64,000 nucleotides of DNA from Cellulomonas fulva (GTDB lineage Bacteria > Actinomycetota > Actinomycetes > Actinomycetales > Cellulomonadaceae). Below, piece after piece: positions 7,655 to 16,292 of the stretch; position 1 is the first letter of the stretch, and every line of letters starts with the position of its first letter. A program made the position numbers and the translations under genes. The notes under the pieces were generated by a model. That model did no database searches and was not told the origin of the DNA. It saw only the letters and a list, made by a program, of their open reading frames with translations. Location: the NCBI RefSeq assembly GCF_018531375.1, contig NZ_JAHBOH010000001.1:1860001-1924000 (forward strand), written 5' to 3'.

Positions 7655-8776
7655 ATGACCGTGCGCACCACCCCCCGTCTCGCGGACCTCACGACGCTGG
7701 GCGTCGGCGGCCCGTCCGCCCGGTACGTCGAGACGACGACGGAGGCGGAGCTGGTCGACGCGGTCCGGACGGCGGACGAGGCCGGCGAGCCCCTGCTCGT
7801 CGTCGGGGGCGGCTCCAACCTCGTGGTCGCCGACGAGGGGTTCGACGGCGTCGTCGTGCGCGACACCCGGACCGGGATCGAGGTGCCGGACCACTCCGCG
7901 TGCGCCGGGGTGACGTACACGGTGCCCGCGGGCACGCCGTGGGACGACGTGGTCCTCGAGGCCACCACGCACCGGCTCTACGGCATCGAGGCGCTGTCCG
8001 GCATCCCGGGGTCCACGGGCGCGACGCCGGTGCAGAACGTCGGCGCCTACGGTCAGGAGGTCGCGCAGACGATCGCGACCGTGCGGGTGTGGGACCGCGC
8101 CCGCGCGCGGGTGCGCACGCTGCCCCTCGTCGACCTGAAGTTCGGCTACCGCACGTCCCTGCTCAAGCGCTCGATGCGGGACCCGGGGACGGGCGCCGCG
8201 CTGCCGGCGGACCCGCGCGACCCCGTCGACGAGCGCGCGCCCTGGACGCCGACGCCGCGGTACGTGGTGCTCGACGTGACGTTCCAGCTGCGCCAGGGCA
8301 CGCTGTCCGCGCCGATCGCGTACGCGGAGCTCGCGCGCACGCTCGGCGTCGAGGTCGGGGAGCGGGCGCCGCTGCTGGACGTGCGCGCGGCGGTGCTCGA
8401 GCTGCGCGGACGCAAGGGCATGGTGCTCGACCCCGCGGACCCGGACACCCGTAGCGCGGGCTCGTTCTTCACCAACCCCGTGCTCGACGCGGCCGCGGCC
8501 GACGCCCTGCCCGCGGACGCCCCGCGCTTCCCCACGGCGGACGGCCGGACCAAGACGAGCGCCGCGTGGCTGATCGAGCACGCGGGCTTCACCCGGGGCC
8601 ACGGGCTGCCCGGCCCCGCTGCCCTGTCGACCAAGCACACGCTCGCGCTGACCAACCGCGGCGGCGCGTCGACGCAGGACCTGCTCGCGCTCGCGCGCGA
8701 GGTCCGGTCCGGTGTCCTGTCCGCCTTCGGGGTGCGGCTCGAGCCGGAGCCGGTCCTCGTCGGGGTGCGCCTCTAG
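7655..8776 (+). CDS. murB: UDP-N-acetylenolpyruvoylglucosamine reductase
   Basis: A 373-residue MurB, the cytoplasmic FAD enzyme that reduces UDP-GlcNAc-enolpyruvate to UDP-MurNAc with NADPH in peptidoglycan synthesis. Visible are the N-terminal TLGVGGPSARYVE, the FAD-binding VVGGGSNLVVADEGF, the GIPGSTGATPVQNVGAYGQE block, the catalytic serine region SAGSFFTNPVL and the C-terminal LEPEPVLVG with the catalytic Glu. The ATG is ten bases after the MFS stop, so the two may be co-transcribed. It converges on the adenosine deaminase gene. murB near secE/nusG is a common actinobacterial arrangement. Confidence 0.95.
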   Translation: MTVRTTPRLADLTTLGVGGPSARYVETTTEAELVDAVRTADEAGEPLLVVGGGSNLVVADEGFDGVVVRDTRTGIEVPDHSACAGVTYTVPAGTPWDDVVLEATTHRLYGIEALSGIPGSTGATPVQNVGAYGQEVAQTIATVRVWDRARARVRTLPLVDLKFGYRTSLLKRSMRDPGTGAALPADPRDPVDERAPWTPTPRYVVLDVTFQLRQGTLSAPIAYAELARTLGVEVGERAPLLDVRAAVLELRGRKGMVLDPADPDTRSAGSFFTNPVLDAAAADALPADAPRFPTADGRTKTSAAWLIEHAGFTRGHGLPGPAALSTKHTLALTNRGGASTQDLLALAREVRSGVLSAFGVRLEPEPVLVGVRL

Positions 8777-8841
8777 TCCTGCCGGGACGTCCCGCGGGGC
8801 GCCGTCGCGGAGCCTGCGGTCCGACGAGGCCGCGCGGCCGG

Positions 8842-9894
8842 TCAGGCGTCGGGCGCGGACCCGTCTCCCGCCCGGGCGGGCTCGGCGAGCCAGGAGTCGA
8901 CGCCCGCGAGCAGCCGCCGGCGGACGTCGTCGGACGCCCGGCTCGCCCGGATGGAGGACCGCGCGAGGTCCGCGAGCTCCCGGTCGTCGAACCCGTGCTC
9001 GTCGCGCGCGATCGCGTACTGGGCGATGAGGCGCGCGTGGAACAGCAGGGGGTCGTCGGCGCCGAGCGCCACGCGTGCACCGGCGTCGACGAGCGTGCGC
9101 AGCGGCACCTGGGCCGCGTCGCGGTAGACGCCCAGCGACACGTTCGACGCGGGGCAGACCTCGAGCGCGACCTCGTCGGCCACGATCGCGTCGAGCAGGC
9201 GCGGGTCCTCCGCGCTGCGCACCCCGTGGCCCAGGCGGTCCGGCCGCAGGTGCGCCACGACGTCCTGCACGTGCGCCGGCCCCAGGAGCTCGCCGCCGTG
9301 CGGGACCGAGGCGAGGCCGGCTCGTCGGGCGATCGCGAACGCCGGCCCGAACTCCTCGGTCTCGCCGCGCCGCTCGTCGTTCGAGAGCCCGAACCCGACG
9401 ACCTGCCCGGGCGCGTCGCCCGCGTGCCGTGCGGCGAGGCGCGCGAGGGTCCGGGCCTCGAGCGGGTGGCGCATCCGGGAGGCGGCCACGACGACGCCGA
9501 CCGAGACGCCCTCGCGCGCGCTCGCGGCGCGCGCCTCGTCGAGCACGATCTCGAGCGCGGGCGTGATGCCGCCGACGAAGGGCGCGTACGAGGTGGGGTC
9601 GACCTGGATCTCCAGGCGTCCCGAGCCCTCGGCGGCGTCGTCCGCGACGGCCTCGGCCACGATCCGCCGCATGTCGGCCTCGCTGCGCACGCACGCGCGC
9701 GCGGCGTCGTACAGGCGCTGGAACCGGAACCAGCCGCGCTCGTCCGCTGGCACGTGCAGGGGGTCGGCGTCGAGCAACGTCGCGGGGAGGCGGATGCCGT
9801 AGCCCCGCGCGAGCTCCGCGAGCGTGCGCAGCCGCATCGAGCCGGTGAAGTGCAGGTGGAGGTGCGCCTTCGGGAGCCGGGAGAGGTCGCGCAC
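8842..9894 (-). CDS. add: adenosine deaminase family protein
   Basis: About 350 residues of the amidohydrolase superfamily. Metal ligands are visible as KAHLHLHF (HxH near the N-terminus), VPHGGE and GADDPLLF. LGHGVRS with the catalytic His and the CPASN motif are those of adenosine/AMP deaminases, so the enzyme should convert adenosine to inosine in purine salvage. The HLHLHFTGS start differs from the classical ELHLHLDGS but is seen in actinobacterial homologues. The GTG at 9894 fits the homology; no ribosome site is seen, and an in-frame CTG nine bases upstream is an alternative. An open frame continues to 10035 but adds low-complexity sequence. Confidence 0.87.
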   Translation of the reverse strand: MRDLSRLPKAHLHLHFTGSMRLRTLAELARGYGIRLPATLLDADPLHVPADERGWFRFQRLYDAARACVRSEADMRRIVAEAVADDAAEGSGRLEIQVDPTSYAPFVGGITPALEIVLDEARAASAREGVSVGVVVAASRMRHPLEARTLARLAARHAGDAPGQVVGFGLSNDERRGETEEFGPAFAIARRAGLASVPHGGELLGPAHVQDVVAHLRPDRLGHGVRSAEDPRLLDAIVADEVALEVCPASNVSLGVYRDAAQVPLRTLVDAGARVALGADDPLLFHARLIAQYAIARDEHGFDDRELADLARSSIRASRASDDVRRRLLAGVDSWLAEPARAGDGSAPDA

Positions 9895-10052
9895 GTCGGT
9901 CAGTCTGCCAGCGACGGAGCGAGCGCGGCGGCGACCGGGTGATTCGTGCCCGGGGGTGTGGACGGTCCCGGTCGGGGGGCCGATGTGCTTCCTAGGATGC
10001 CGTCCTGACGTCGCGCCCCGAGGGGAGCGGCGCACGACCAGGGGAGAAGCCG

Positions 10053-12542
10053 TTGCACCAGGACCCGCTCGCCGCGCTCGCCGCGGACCCGTCGACGCCG
10101 CCCGGGCAGCTCGCCCGGATCGCGACGGAGCGACCCGACCTGCGGGTCCGCATCGCGGAGCACCCGGCCGCCTACCCCCAGCTGCTCGACTGGCTCGCGG
10201 GTCAGGGGGACGCCGACGTCGCGGCGGCGGTCGCGCGGCGTCGCGCCGCCGCGGCGAGCACCGCTCCGCCTGCGTCGTCCCCTGCGTCGCCCTCTGTGAC
10301 GCCGTCGTGGCAGCCCCAGCCGCTGGTGCCCCAGCCGCGCACGGCGCATCCGGGCGTGCCCGAGCCGGCGCCGACCGCCCTGGCTCCGGCGTCCGTCGGA
10401 ACCGGGTCCGTCGAGACCGGGCCCGTCGAGACGGCGTCCGTCGAGGTCGCCTCCATCCAGACGCCGTGGGTCGCGACCGACGAGCCCGCCCCGCCTGCGC
10501 GCCGGCGCCGCGGGCTGCTCATCGGCATCGCGGCCGGCGTCGTCGTGCTGCTGGGCGTGGGTGCCTACGTCACGTGGGCGACCGTGTTCTCCAAGCTCGG
10601 CGGTGCGCCCACCGCCGAGGCCGCGGTCACCCAGCTCCTCGAGGGGGCGACGAGCGGCGACGGCATCGCCGTCTACGGTGTGCTCCCGCCGTTCGAGGTC
10701 GATGCGTTCCGGGACGCGGCCGCGCCGCTCTCGCAGGTGACGCAGGACGCCGAGCGCGTGGACGTCGCGGCGCTCCTCGACGAGGTGGAGATCGACCTGG
10801 CCGGCCTCGACCTGACCGTGGTCGACGTCGACGAGGGCCTCGCGCGCGTCGAGCTGACCGGCGGCACGCTGACCGTCGACGCCGATGCCGAGGCGCTCTA
10901 CGACGCCCTGGTGGACGCCTACTCGGGCACGCTCGGCGACGAGGTCGCGCAGGAGCTCGAGACCTCGCGGGACGAGGCCGTCGACGCGCTGGCCGACGGC
11001 CTGCCGTGGTCGGTCACGGCCGCGGACCTGGTCTTCCCGACCCCCGCGGGCGAGCAGAAGCCGTTCCTCATGGCGGTCGAGGAGGACGGTCGCTGGTTCG
11101 TCAGCCCGCTCATGACGATCGGCGAGTACGTGACGGTGCTGCAGGGCGGCACGCGCGGGAGCATGCCGTCCGACGAGGGTGAGCGGTACCCGACGGCTGA
11201 CGAGGCGGGTGCGGCCTTCCTGGGCGCACTGCCGTCGGCGACGACGGGCGACCTCTCGGACCTCGCGGCGGTGCTCTCCCCGGCCGAGCGACGGTTCGTG
11301 GAGGTCTACGTCCAGGCGTGGGTCGACGACGCGAACGACGGCGACCTCGCCGGGTCGGCCCTGACGATCGACGGCGCCCTCGAGGCGACCGACCTCGGCG
11401 GCGGTCGCGCGCGGCTCTCGCCGCACGAGCTGGCGGTGACGGTGGACGGAGAGACCGTCACGTTCGACGGCGTGTGCGCGACGGCGGAGGGCGAGACGCG
11501 CTGCCTCGACGAGAGCGCGGGCGCACGCGAGCTCGGTCTGGACCAGGTGGGCCTGGTGGCGGTGGAGGACGACGGCGGGTGGCGCGTCTCGATGATCGCC
11601 ACGCTGGCCGACGCGTTCGGCACGGTGGGGGAGAACGTGGTGCGGCTTCAGGAGGAGGGCAAGCTCGAGGACCCCGAGTGGCTGACGGAGAACTTCGGCG
11701 ACCTCGCCCCTGGCATGGGTCTGGGTGGCACAGGTCTGGGCGGCACAGGTCTCGGAGGCATGGGCCTGGGTGGCACGGGGCTCGACGGGCTGGGGCTGGA
11801 CGACGGCGCGCTCGGCGAGGACGGGACGGACTGGACTGGCGAGGGCTGGACCGACGAGGACTGGACCGACGAGGGCTCCGGTGACGTCACGGCGGGTCCG
11901 GCACCGGCGACGGGGACGGCCACGGGCGGCATCCCCGTCAGCGACGAGGGTGTCGGAGTCGCCGGCGACGGCGACACGGTGGTCGCGGTGTACGTCGACC
12001 TGATGTGCCCCTTCTGCGCCCAGATGCACGCTGCCCAGGGCGCTGACCTGGTCGAGCTCGCGCGGCAGGACGGCGTCACGGTCGAGTACCACCCGATCGC
12101 GTTCCTCGACTCGCTGTCGCAGGGGACGGCCTACTCGACTCGCGCCGCGAACGCGGTGGCCGTGGTCGCGGACCGCGACCCCGAGCACGTCGTGGACTTC
12201 CTGACGGCGCTGCTGGAGAACCAGCCCACGGAGAACTCGGTCGGCCTGACGGACGTCGAGATCGGCGAGCTGGCGCGAGGGGTCGGCGTGCCCGCCTCGG
12301 TCGTCGAGCGGTTCACGCTCGTCGAGGGGGTCGAGATGGGCCCGGACTCGGAGTGGTCGGCGTCGATGCGCGAGTTCGCGCCCTGGGTCGTGGCGGGCAC
12401 GACGAGCCTGGCGGAGCAGCTCGGGTCGGTCTCCGCCCCGCGCGTCCTCATCGACGGGCAGGTGTGGCCCGAGGCCGACACGTCGGAGCTCTACCTGCCG
12501 GGCGCGCTCGCGAACGCGGTCCGCGGGGCCGCCCGGTCCTGA
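10053..12542 (+). CDS. LRV-like domain, membrane anchor and C-terminal DsbA-like thioredoxin-fold protein
   Basis: An 829-residue multidomain protein from a TTG start preceded by GGGGAGAAG. Residues 1-55 (DPSTPPGQLARIATERPDLR) look like a variant leucine-rich repeat domain of the cytoplasm. A Pro/Ala linker follows, then RRRRG and one transmembrane helix (about 155-177), placing the rest outside. Two NTF2-like segments span about 185-370 and 375-545. A glycine-rich GLGGT tract (about 554-585) and an acidic Trp-rich tract (about 593-612) lead to a DsbA-type domain (about 630-825) with CPFC at 652-655, matching MCPFCAQMH of secreted thiol oxidoreductases. It may catalyse disulfide formation outside the cell. 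This fusion is unusual. Its stop abuts the next gene's stop on the opposite strand. Confidence 0.8.
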   Translation: MHQDPLAALAADPSTPPGQLARIATERPDLRVRIAEHPAAYPQLLDWLAGQGDADVAAAVARRRAAAASTAPPASSPASPSVTPSWQPQPLVPQPRTAHPGVPEPAPTALAPASVGTGSVETGPVETASVEVASIQTPWVATDEPAPPARRRRGLLIGIAAGVVVLLGVGAYVTWATVFSKLGGAPTAEAAVTQLLEGATSGDGIAVYGVLPPFEVDAFRDAAAPLSQVTQDAERVDVAALLDEVEIDLAGLDLTVVDVDEGLARVELTGGTLTVDADAEALYDALVDAYSGTLGDEVAQELETSRDEAVDALADGLPWSVTAADLVFPTPAGEQKPFLMAVEEDGRWFVSPLMTIGEYVTVLQGGTRGSMPSDEGERYPTADEAGAAFLGALPSATTGDLSDLAAVLSPAERRFVEVYVQAWVDDANDGDLAGSALTIDGALEATDLGGGRARLSPHELAVTVDGETVTFDGVCATAEGETRCLDESAGARELGLDQVGLVAVEDDGGWRVSMIATLADAFGTVGENVVRLQEEGKLEDPEWLTENFGDLAPGMGLGGTGLGGTGLGGMGLGGTGLDGLGLDDGALGEDGTDWTGEGWTDEDWTDEGSGDVTAGPAPATGTATGGIPVSDEGVGVAGDGDTVVAVYVDLMCPFCAQMHAAQGADLVELARQDGVTVEYHPIAFLDSLSQGTAYSTRAANAVAVVADRDPEHVVDFLTALLENQPTENSVGLTDVEIGELARGVGVPASVVERFTLVEGVEMGPDSEWSASMREFAPWVVAGTTSLAEQLGSVSAPRVLIDGQVWPEADTSELYLPGALANAVRGAARS
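11715..11795 (+). repeat. in-gene 15-bp repeat encoding GLGGT units
   Basis: About five imperfect 15-base units encode the GLGGT/GLGGM tract between the extracellular segment and the DsbA-like domain. It looks like a flexible linker. Confidence 0.7.
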
Positions 12543-13169
12543 TCAGCCGGCGGGAAGGTAGCCCCGTTCCATCGCGGCGGTGACGGCGCGCGTGCGGTCG
12601 TCCACGCCGAGCTTGGCGAAGACGCGCAGGAGGTGCGTCTTGACGGTCGCCTCGGCGATGAACAGCTCGGCGCCGATCGCGGCGTTGGAGAGCCCGCGCG
12701 CGACGGCGGCGAGCACCTGCGTCTCGCGTGGGGTCAGGCGCTCGTCGTTGCCGCGCACCTGCTGGACCAGGCGCCGAGCGACGGACGGCGAGAGCGCGGC
12801 CTCCCCACGGGCGGCGGCACGCACGCCGGCGACCAGCTCGGCCCGGGGCGTGTCCTTCAGCAGGTAGCCGGTCGCGCCCGCCTCGACCGCGCGCAGGATG
12901 TCGGCGTCGGTCTCGTAGGTCGTGAGCACCAGGACGCGGGCACCCGGCACCTCGGCCACGATCCGCGCCGTCGCCGCGGCGCCGTCGAGCCGCGGCATGC
13001 GCAGGTCCATCAGCACCAGGTCCGGCGTGAGGGCGTGCGCGAGCGCGACCGCCTCCTCGCCGTCGGCGGCCTCGCCGACGACCTCGAGGTCGTCCTCCAC
13101 GGCGAGCAGGCCGCCGAGACCGGACCGGACGACGGGGTGGTCGTCCGCGAGCAGCACCCGGATCGTCAT
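12543..13169 (-). CDS. NarL/LuxR family response regulator
   Basis: A 208-residue regulator. The receiver domain (1-120) has the acidic pair LLADDHP, phosphoacceptor Asp55 in LVLMDLRMP, and the Thr/Lys switch positions (LVLTTYE, YLLKD). The C-terminal LuxR-type HTH reads LTPRETQVLAAVARGLSNAAIG, then EATVKTHL. Its ATG overlaps the stop of the histidine kinase (ATGA), so it is the partner of that kinase. It is the last gene of an operon-like run with the ABC exporter upstream, which it probably regulates. The stop codon touches that of the convergent gene. Confidence 0.93.
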   Translation of the reverse strand: MTIRVLLADDHPVVRSGLGGLLAVEDDLEVVGEAADGEEAVALAHALTPDLVLMDLRMPRLDGAAATARIVAEVPGARVLVLTTYETDADILRAVEAGATGYLLKDTPRAELVAGVRAAARGEAALSPSVARRLVQQVRGNDERLTPRETQVLAAVARGLSNAAIGAELFIAEATVKTHLLRVFAKLGVDDRTRAVTAAMERGYLPAG

Positions 13170-14386
13170 GCCCGTCCTCCCGTCGGCAGCCGCAGTCGCA
13201 CGCGGGTCCCCGCGCCGTCGGAGCCGGTGAGCTCGAGCGACCCGCCGCCCGCGCGGGCACGCTCGCGCAGGCCCCGCACGCCGTTGCCCTCGGGGTCGTC
13301 GGGCCGCAGCCCGCGGCCGTCGTCCACCACCGCGAGCTCCACCTCGTCGGACCTGCGGGTGAGCCGCAGGTGGACGCTCGAGGCGCCCGCGTGCCGACGC
13401 ACGTTCGCGAGCGACTCCTGCGCACCCCGCAGGACCGCGACCGCGACGTCCTGCGGGACCGGGTCGGCCGTGTCCGGCGCGTCGACGTCCACCCGCACCG
13501 GGGTCCCGGTCTCGGCGGCGAACCGTTCGCCCAGTCGGCGCAGTGCCGCGGCGAGGTCGCCGTCCTCGAGCGCCGGGGGCGCGAAGGCGGCGACGAGCGC
13601 GCGCGCCTCGGCCAGGTTCTCCCGGGCGACCGCCTCGATCTGGCCGATCCGTTCCTGGGCGCTCTCCGTGCGGCCGACCGCGAGCTCGGCGCTCGAGGCC
13701 TGGGCCAGCATGACGACGCTGGTGAACCCCTGCGCGAGCGTGTCGTGGATCTCCTGGGCGATCCGCGCCCGCTCGGCCAGGACGCCCTCGGAGTGGTGGC
13801 TCGCGGCGAGTGCGGCCTGCGCCGCGTTGAGCTCGTCGAGCAGCTGCGCCCGCACCTCGCCCTCCTCGGCGACGTAGGTGACCCACAGCCCGAGCCCGAT
13901 CGCGAACACCAGGCCCACGACCGACTGCCCGACGATGCCCGGCAGCTCGTCGGGCGACGCGTCGACCCGCAGGGCGGTCGCCGCCACGACGCCCGTGGTG
14001 AGCAGCACGGTCCACAGGACCCCGGCGACCCGGCTGGTCGCGAAGAACCAGATCTGCGAGTACGCGACGAACAGCAGGACGATGCCGAGCTCGGCCGACC
14101 AGGTGACAACCGTCGTGGCGACGACGAGGACGACGAGGTAGGACTGCGTGAGCGCGCGGGAGGCGAGGCGGGCGCCGCGGTGCCCGAGCAGCTGGTAGCC
14201 CACCGCGAGGGCGGCGAAGGCGGCGACCGTGACGGCCCGACGGCCGGGTCCGCTCGCGGCGGGGACCGTGAACGCGGCGGTGATCGCGAGCAGGATCCAG
14301 AAGGCGGTGTCCCAACCGCGCAGCGTGCGCTGCCAGAACTGCTCGCGGCCGCCCACGTCCGTCCTCACGGTGCGCAAGCCTGCCAC
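13166..14386 (-). CDS. sensor histidine kinase (HisKA_3/DesK-like)
   Basis: A 406-residue membrane kinase. Five or six hydrophobic segments occupy about residues 27-175 with no large extracellular loop. The HisKA_3 dimerisation motif ERARIAQEIHDTLAQ follows, with phosphoacceptor His214, then a HATPase domain with LANVRRHA (N box), VVDDGRGL and GNGVRGLRERA (G boxes). It pairs with the overlapping response regulator. The small sensor suggests that it detects a membrane signal or acts with the neighbouring ABC exporter. The GTG at 14386 is the longest start; in-frame starts slightly downstream are possible. Confidence 0.9.
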   Translation of the reverse strand: MAGLRTVRTDVGGREQFWQRTLRGWDTAFWILLAITAAFTVPAASGPGRRAVTVAAFAALAVGYQLLGHRGARLASRALTQSYLVVLVVATTVVTWSAELGIVLLFVAYSQIWFFATSRVAGVLWTVLLTTGVVAATALRVDASPDELPGIVGQSVVGLVFAIGLGLWVTYVAEEGEVRAQLLDELNAAQAALAASHHSEGVLAERARIAQEIHDTLAQGFTSVVMLAQASSAELAVGRTESAQERIGQIEAVARENLAEARALVAAFAPPALEDGDLAAALRRLGERFAAETGTPVRVDVDAPDTADPVPQDVAVAVLRGAQESLANVRRHAGASSVHLRLTRRSDEVELAVVDDGRGLRPDDPEGNGVRGLRERARAGGGSLELTGSDGAGTRVRLRLPTGGRA

Positions 14387-14443
14387 CGCCGGCTCGTTCC
14401 CGTCCCCGTCTGCGTACTCGTCCTCGTCCTCGTCACGCGTCGG

Positions 14444-15310
14444 TCACCCGTCGTCACGTCGCCGCCACCGGAAGGTGCGCACGCCGACGACGAGCCCGAC
14501 GACCAGCCACGCACCCAGGACGGCCGCCGTCGCCCCGAGCTGCCAGGAGCCGCCGACCTCGAGCGTCGCGGCCTCGTCGGGCAGGAACACCGAGCGCATG
14601 CCCTGCGCCATCCACTTGAGCGGGAACAGCGAGGCGACGGACTGCATCCACGACGGCAGCTCGTCGAACCGGAAGAACACGCCGGAGACGAACTGCAGCA
14701 CCAGCACGACCGGGGTCACCACGGCGCTCGCGGACCGCCCGCTGCGCGGCAGCGAGGAGAACGCGACGCCGCACACGGCACCTGTCGCGGTGCCGAGCAG
14801 CAGCACCCACGCGAACGTGGCCCAGTCGCCCGCGTCGTCCGGCAACGGGACGTCGAACGCCGCCGCGGCGACGGCCAGCAGGATCGCGACCTGCAGCAGG
14901 CAGCTCACCAGGACCTGCCCGATCTTGCCCAGGAAGTACGACGCGGCGGGCAGCGGCGTCGCGCGCAGGCGCTTGAGCGCCCCCTCGTCGCGCTCGACGG
15001 CGATCGAGATCGCGAGGTTCTGGAAGCTCGAGAGCATGACGCCCGTGGCGACCATCCCCGGCAGGAAGTACTGCGGGAAGGACACCGACGCCCCGCCGAA
15101 GTCGATGTCCGAGCCGTCCTGGCCGAACACCGTGGCGAAGATCGCCAGCATGATCACCGGGTACGCGAAGATGAAGATGACCGCGTCGCGCTCGCGGAAG
15201 AAGCCACGGACCTCGTAGGCCGTCCGGGCGAGCCCGAGCCGCAGCGGGCCGGGCAGGGCGGCGCCCCGGCGGGTGGCCGGAGAGCTCGTGGCGGTCGTCG
15301 CGGTGGTCAT
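14444..15310 (-). CDS. ABC-2 type transporter permease
   Basis: A 288-residue ABC-2 permease with six predicted transmembrane segments: the first about 45-65, one around 95-110, the others in the C-terminal half. The ABC-2 signature region ERDEGALKRLRATPLP lies between the first two. ATG overlaps the stop of the ATPase gene, so subunits are translationally coupled. The pair resembles DrrAB/NatAB-type exporters of antibiotics or other hydrophobic compounds. A two-component system of NarL type follows directly, a known arrangement for resistance or envelope-stress exporters. The substrate cannot be read from the sequence. Confidence 0.9.
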   Translation of the reverse strand: MTTATTATSSPATRRGAALPGPLRLGLARTAYEVRGFFRERDAVIFIFAYPVIMLAIFATVFGQDGSDIDFGGASVSFPQYFLPGMVATGVMLSSFQNLAISIAVERDEGALKRLRATPLPAASYFLGKIGQVLVSCLLQVAILLAVAAAAFDVPLPDDAGDWATFAWVLLLGTATGAVCGVAFSSLPRSGRSASAVVTPVVLVLQFVSGVFFRFDELPSWMQSVASLFPLKWMAQGMRSVFLPDEAATLEVGGSWQLGATAAVLGAWLVVGLVVGVRTFRWRRRDDG

Positions 15311-16197
15311 CGCACACCCTCCCGGGCTTCGTCGGTGACGGCGTCGGCGGCACCGTCCGGGCCGCCGATGAGACTGAGGTACACGTCCTCGAGGGTCGGC
15401 CGGAGGACCTGCAGCCCCGGCACCTCGCCGAGGTGCGCGGCGAGCTCGGCGACGGTCGCGGTCGGGGTGTCGGTGCGGACCTCGCGGGGTCCGTCCTCGC
15501 CGGTCCACCGCACGACCGCCTGGCGGGCGGACCGCCCACCGAGGTCGGCGGGCGTGCCCTGCGCGACGACCCGGCCGCGGTCGACGACGACCACGCGGTC
15601 GGCCAGGTGCTCGGCCTCCTCGAGGTAGTGCGTGGTGAGCAGGATCGTCGTCCCGTCCGCGCGCAGGCCGGCGATCAGGTCCCAGAAGGACCGCCGCGCC
15701 TGCGGGTCGAACCCGGTGGTCGGCTCGTCCAGGAAGACGAGCTCCGGCCGGCCGACGATGCCGAGCGCCACGTCGAGGCGACGGCGCTGGCCGCCGGACA
15801 GCTGTCGCGTGCGCACCCGGACCTTCTCCCGCAGCCCGACGGCGTCGATCACGTCCTCGGGGTCCCGCGCGTCGGGGTAGTACCGCGCGAAGTGCCGGAC
15901 GAGCTCGCCGACCGTGGCCTCCGCGAGGTCGTCGGTCCCCTGCAGGACCACGCCGATGCGGGAGCGCCACTGCCGTCCCGCCGCCGCGGGGTCCTCGCCG
16001 AGCACGCGGACCTCGCCCGCGTCGCGTCGCCGGAAGCCCTCGAGGATCTCGACGGTCGTCGTCTTGCCGGCGCCGTTCGGTCCCAGGACGGCCAGGATCT
16101 CGCCGCGCTGCACGACGAGGTCGAGCCCGTCGACGGCCTTCTTCGGCCCGTAGGTCTTGCGCAGCGCGCTGACCTCGACCGCAGGTGCTGGTGTCAT
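15307..16197 (-). CDS. ABC transporter ATP-binding protein (DrrA-like)
   Basis: A 296-residue ATPase. Walker A GPNGAGKTTT (39-48), Q loop region GVVLQGTDD, signature LSGGQRRRLDVALG, Walker B LVFLDEPTTGFD and the H-loop LLTTHYLEEAEHLADR are complete. A C-terminal extension (about 215-296) with LEDVYLSLIGG is typical of DrrA/CcmA-like exporters. First gene of the run ATPase, permease, kinase, regulator, all on the minus strand. A perfect palindrome lies 59 bases upstream of the start and may be an operator. Confidence 0.92.
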   Translation of the reverse strand: MTPAPAVEVSALRKTYGPKKAVDGLDLVVQRGEILAVLGPNGAGKTTTVEILEGFRRRDAGEVRVLGEDPAAAGRQWRSRIGVVLQGTDDLAEATVGELVRHFARYYPDARDPEDVIDAVGLREKVRVRTRQLSGGQRRRLDVALGIVGRPELVFLDEPTTGFDPQARRSFWDLIAGLRADGTTILLTTHYLEEAEHLADRVVVVDRGRVVAQGTPADLGGRSARQAVVRWTGEDGPREVRTDTPTATVAELAAHLGEVPGLQVLRPTLEDVYLSLIGGPDGAADAVTDEAREGVR

Positions 16198-16255
16198 GGC
16201 TCCAGCGTGGTCCCCGCGCCGCCCGGTCGGGAAGGACCGGAGGACCGGACCGTGC

Positions 16256-16273
16256 GTCCACCGACCGGTGGAC
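16256..16273. promoter_or_regulatory. 18-bp perfect palindrome before the ABC operon
   Basis: GTCCACC-GACC-GGTGGAC lies between the aminotransferase stop and the ABC ATPase start, both on the minus strand. It can be the operator of the NarL-type regulator or a weak terminator of the aminotransferase gene. Confidence 0.5.
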
Positions 16274-16292
16274 CCGCGGGTCCGTCCCGGGG

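Noticed and set aside
5978-9694. 1238-residue open frame on the minus strand
   Set aside because: It is antisense to the MFS and murB genes, has very Arg/Gly/Asp-rich composition and no domain; a by-product of high GC at third codon positions.
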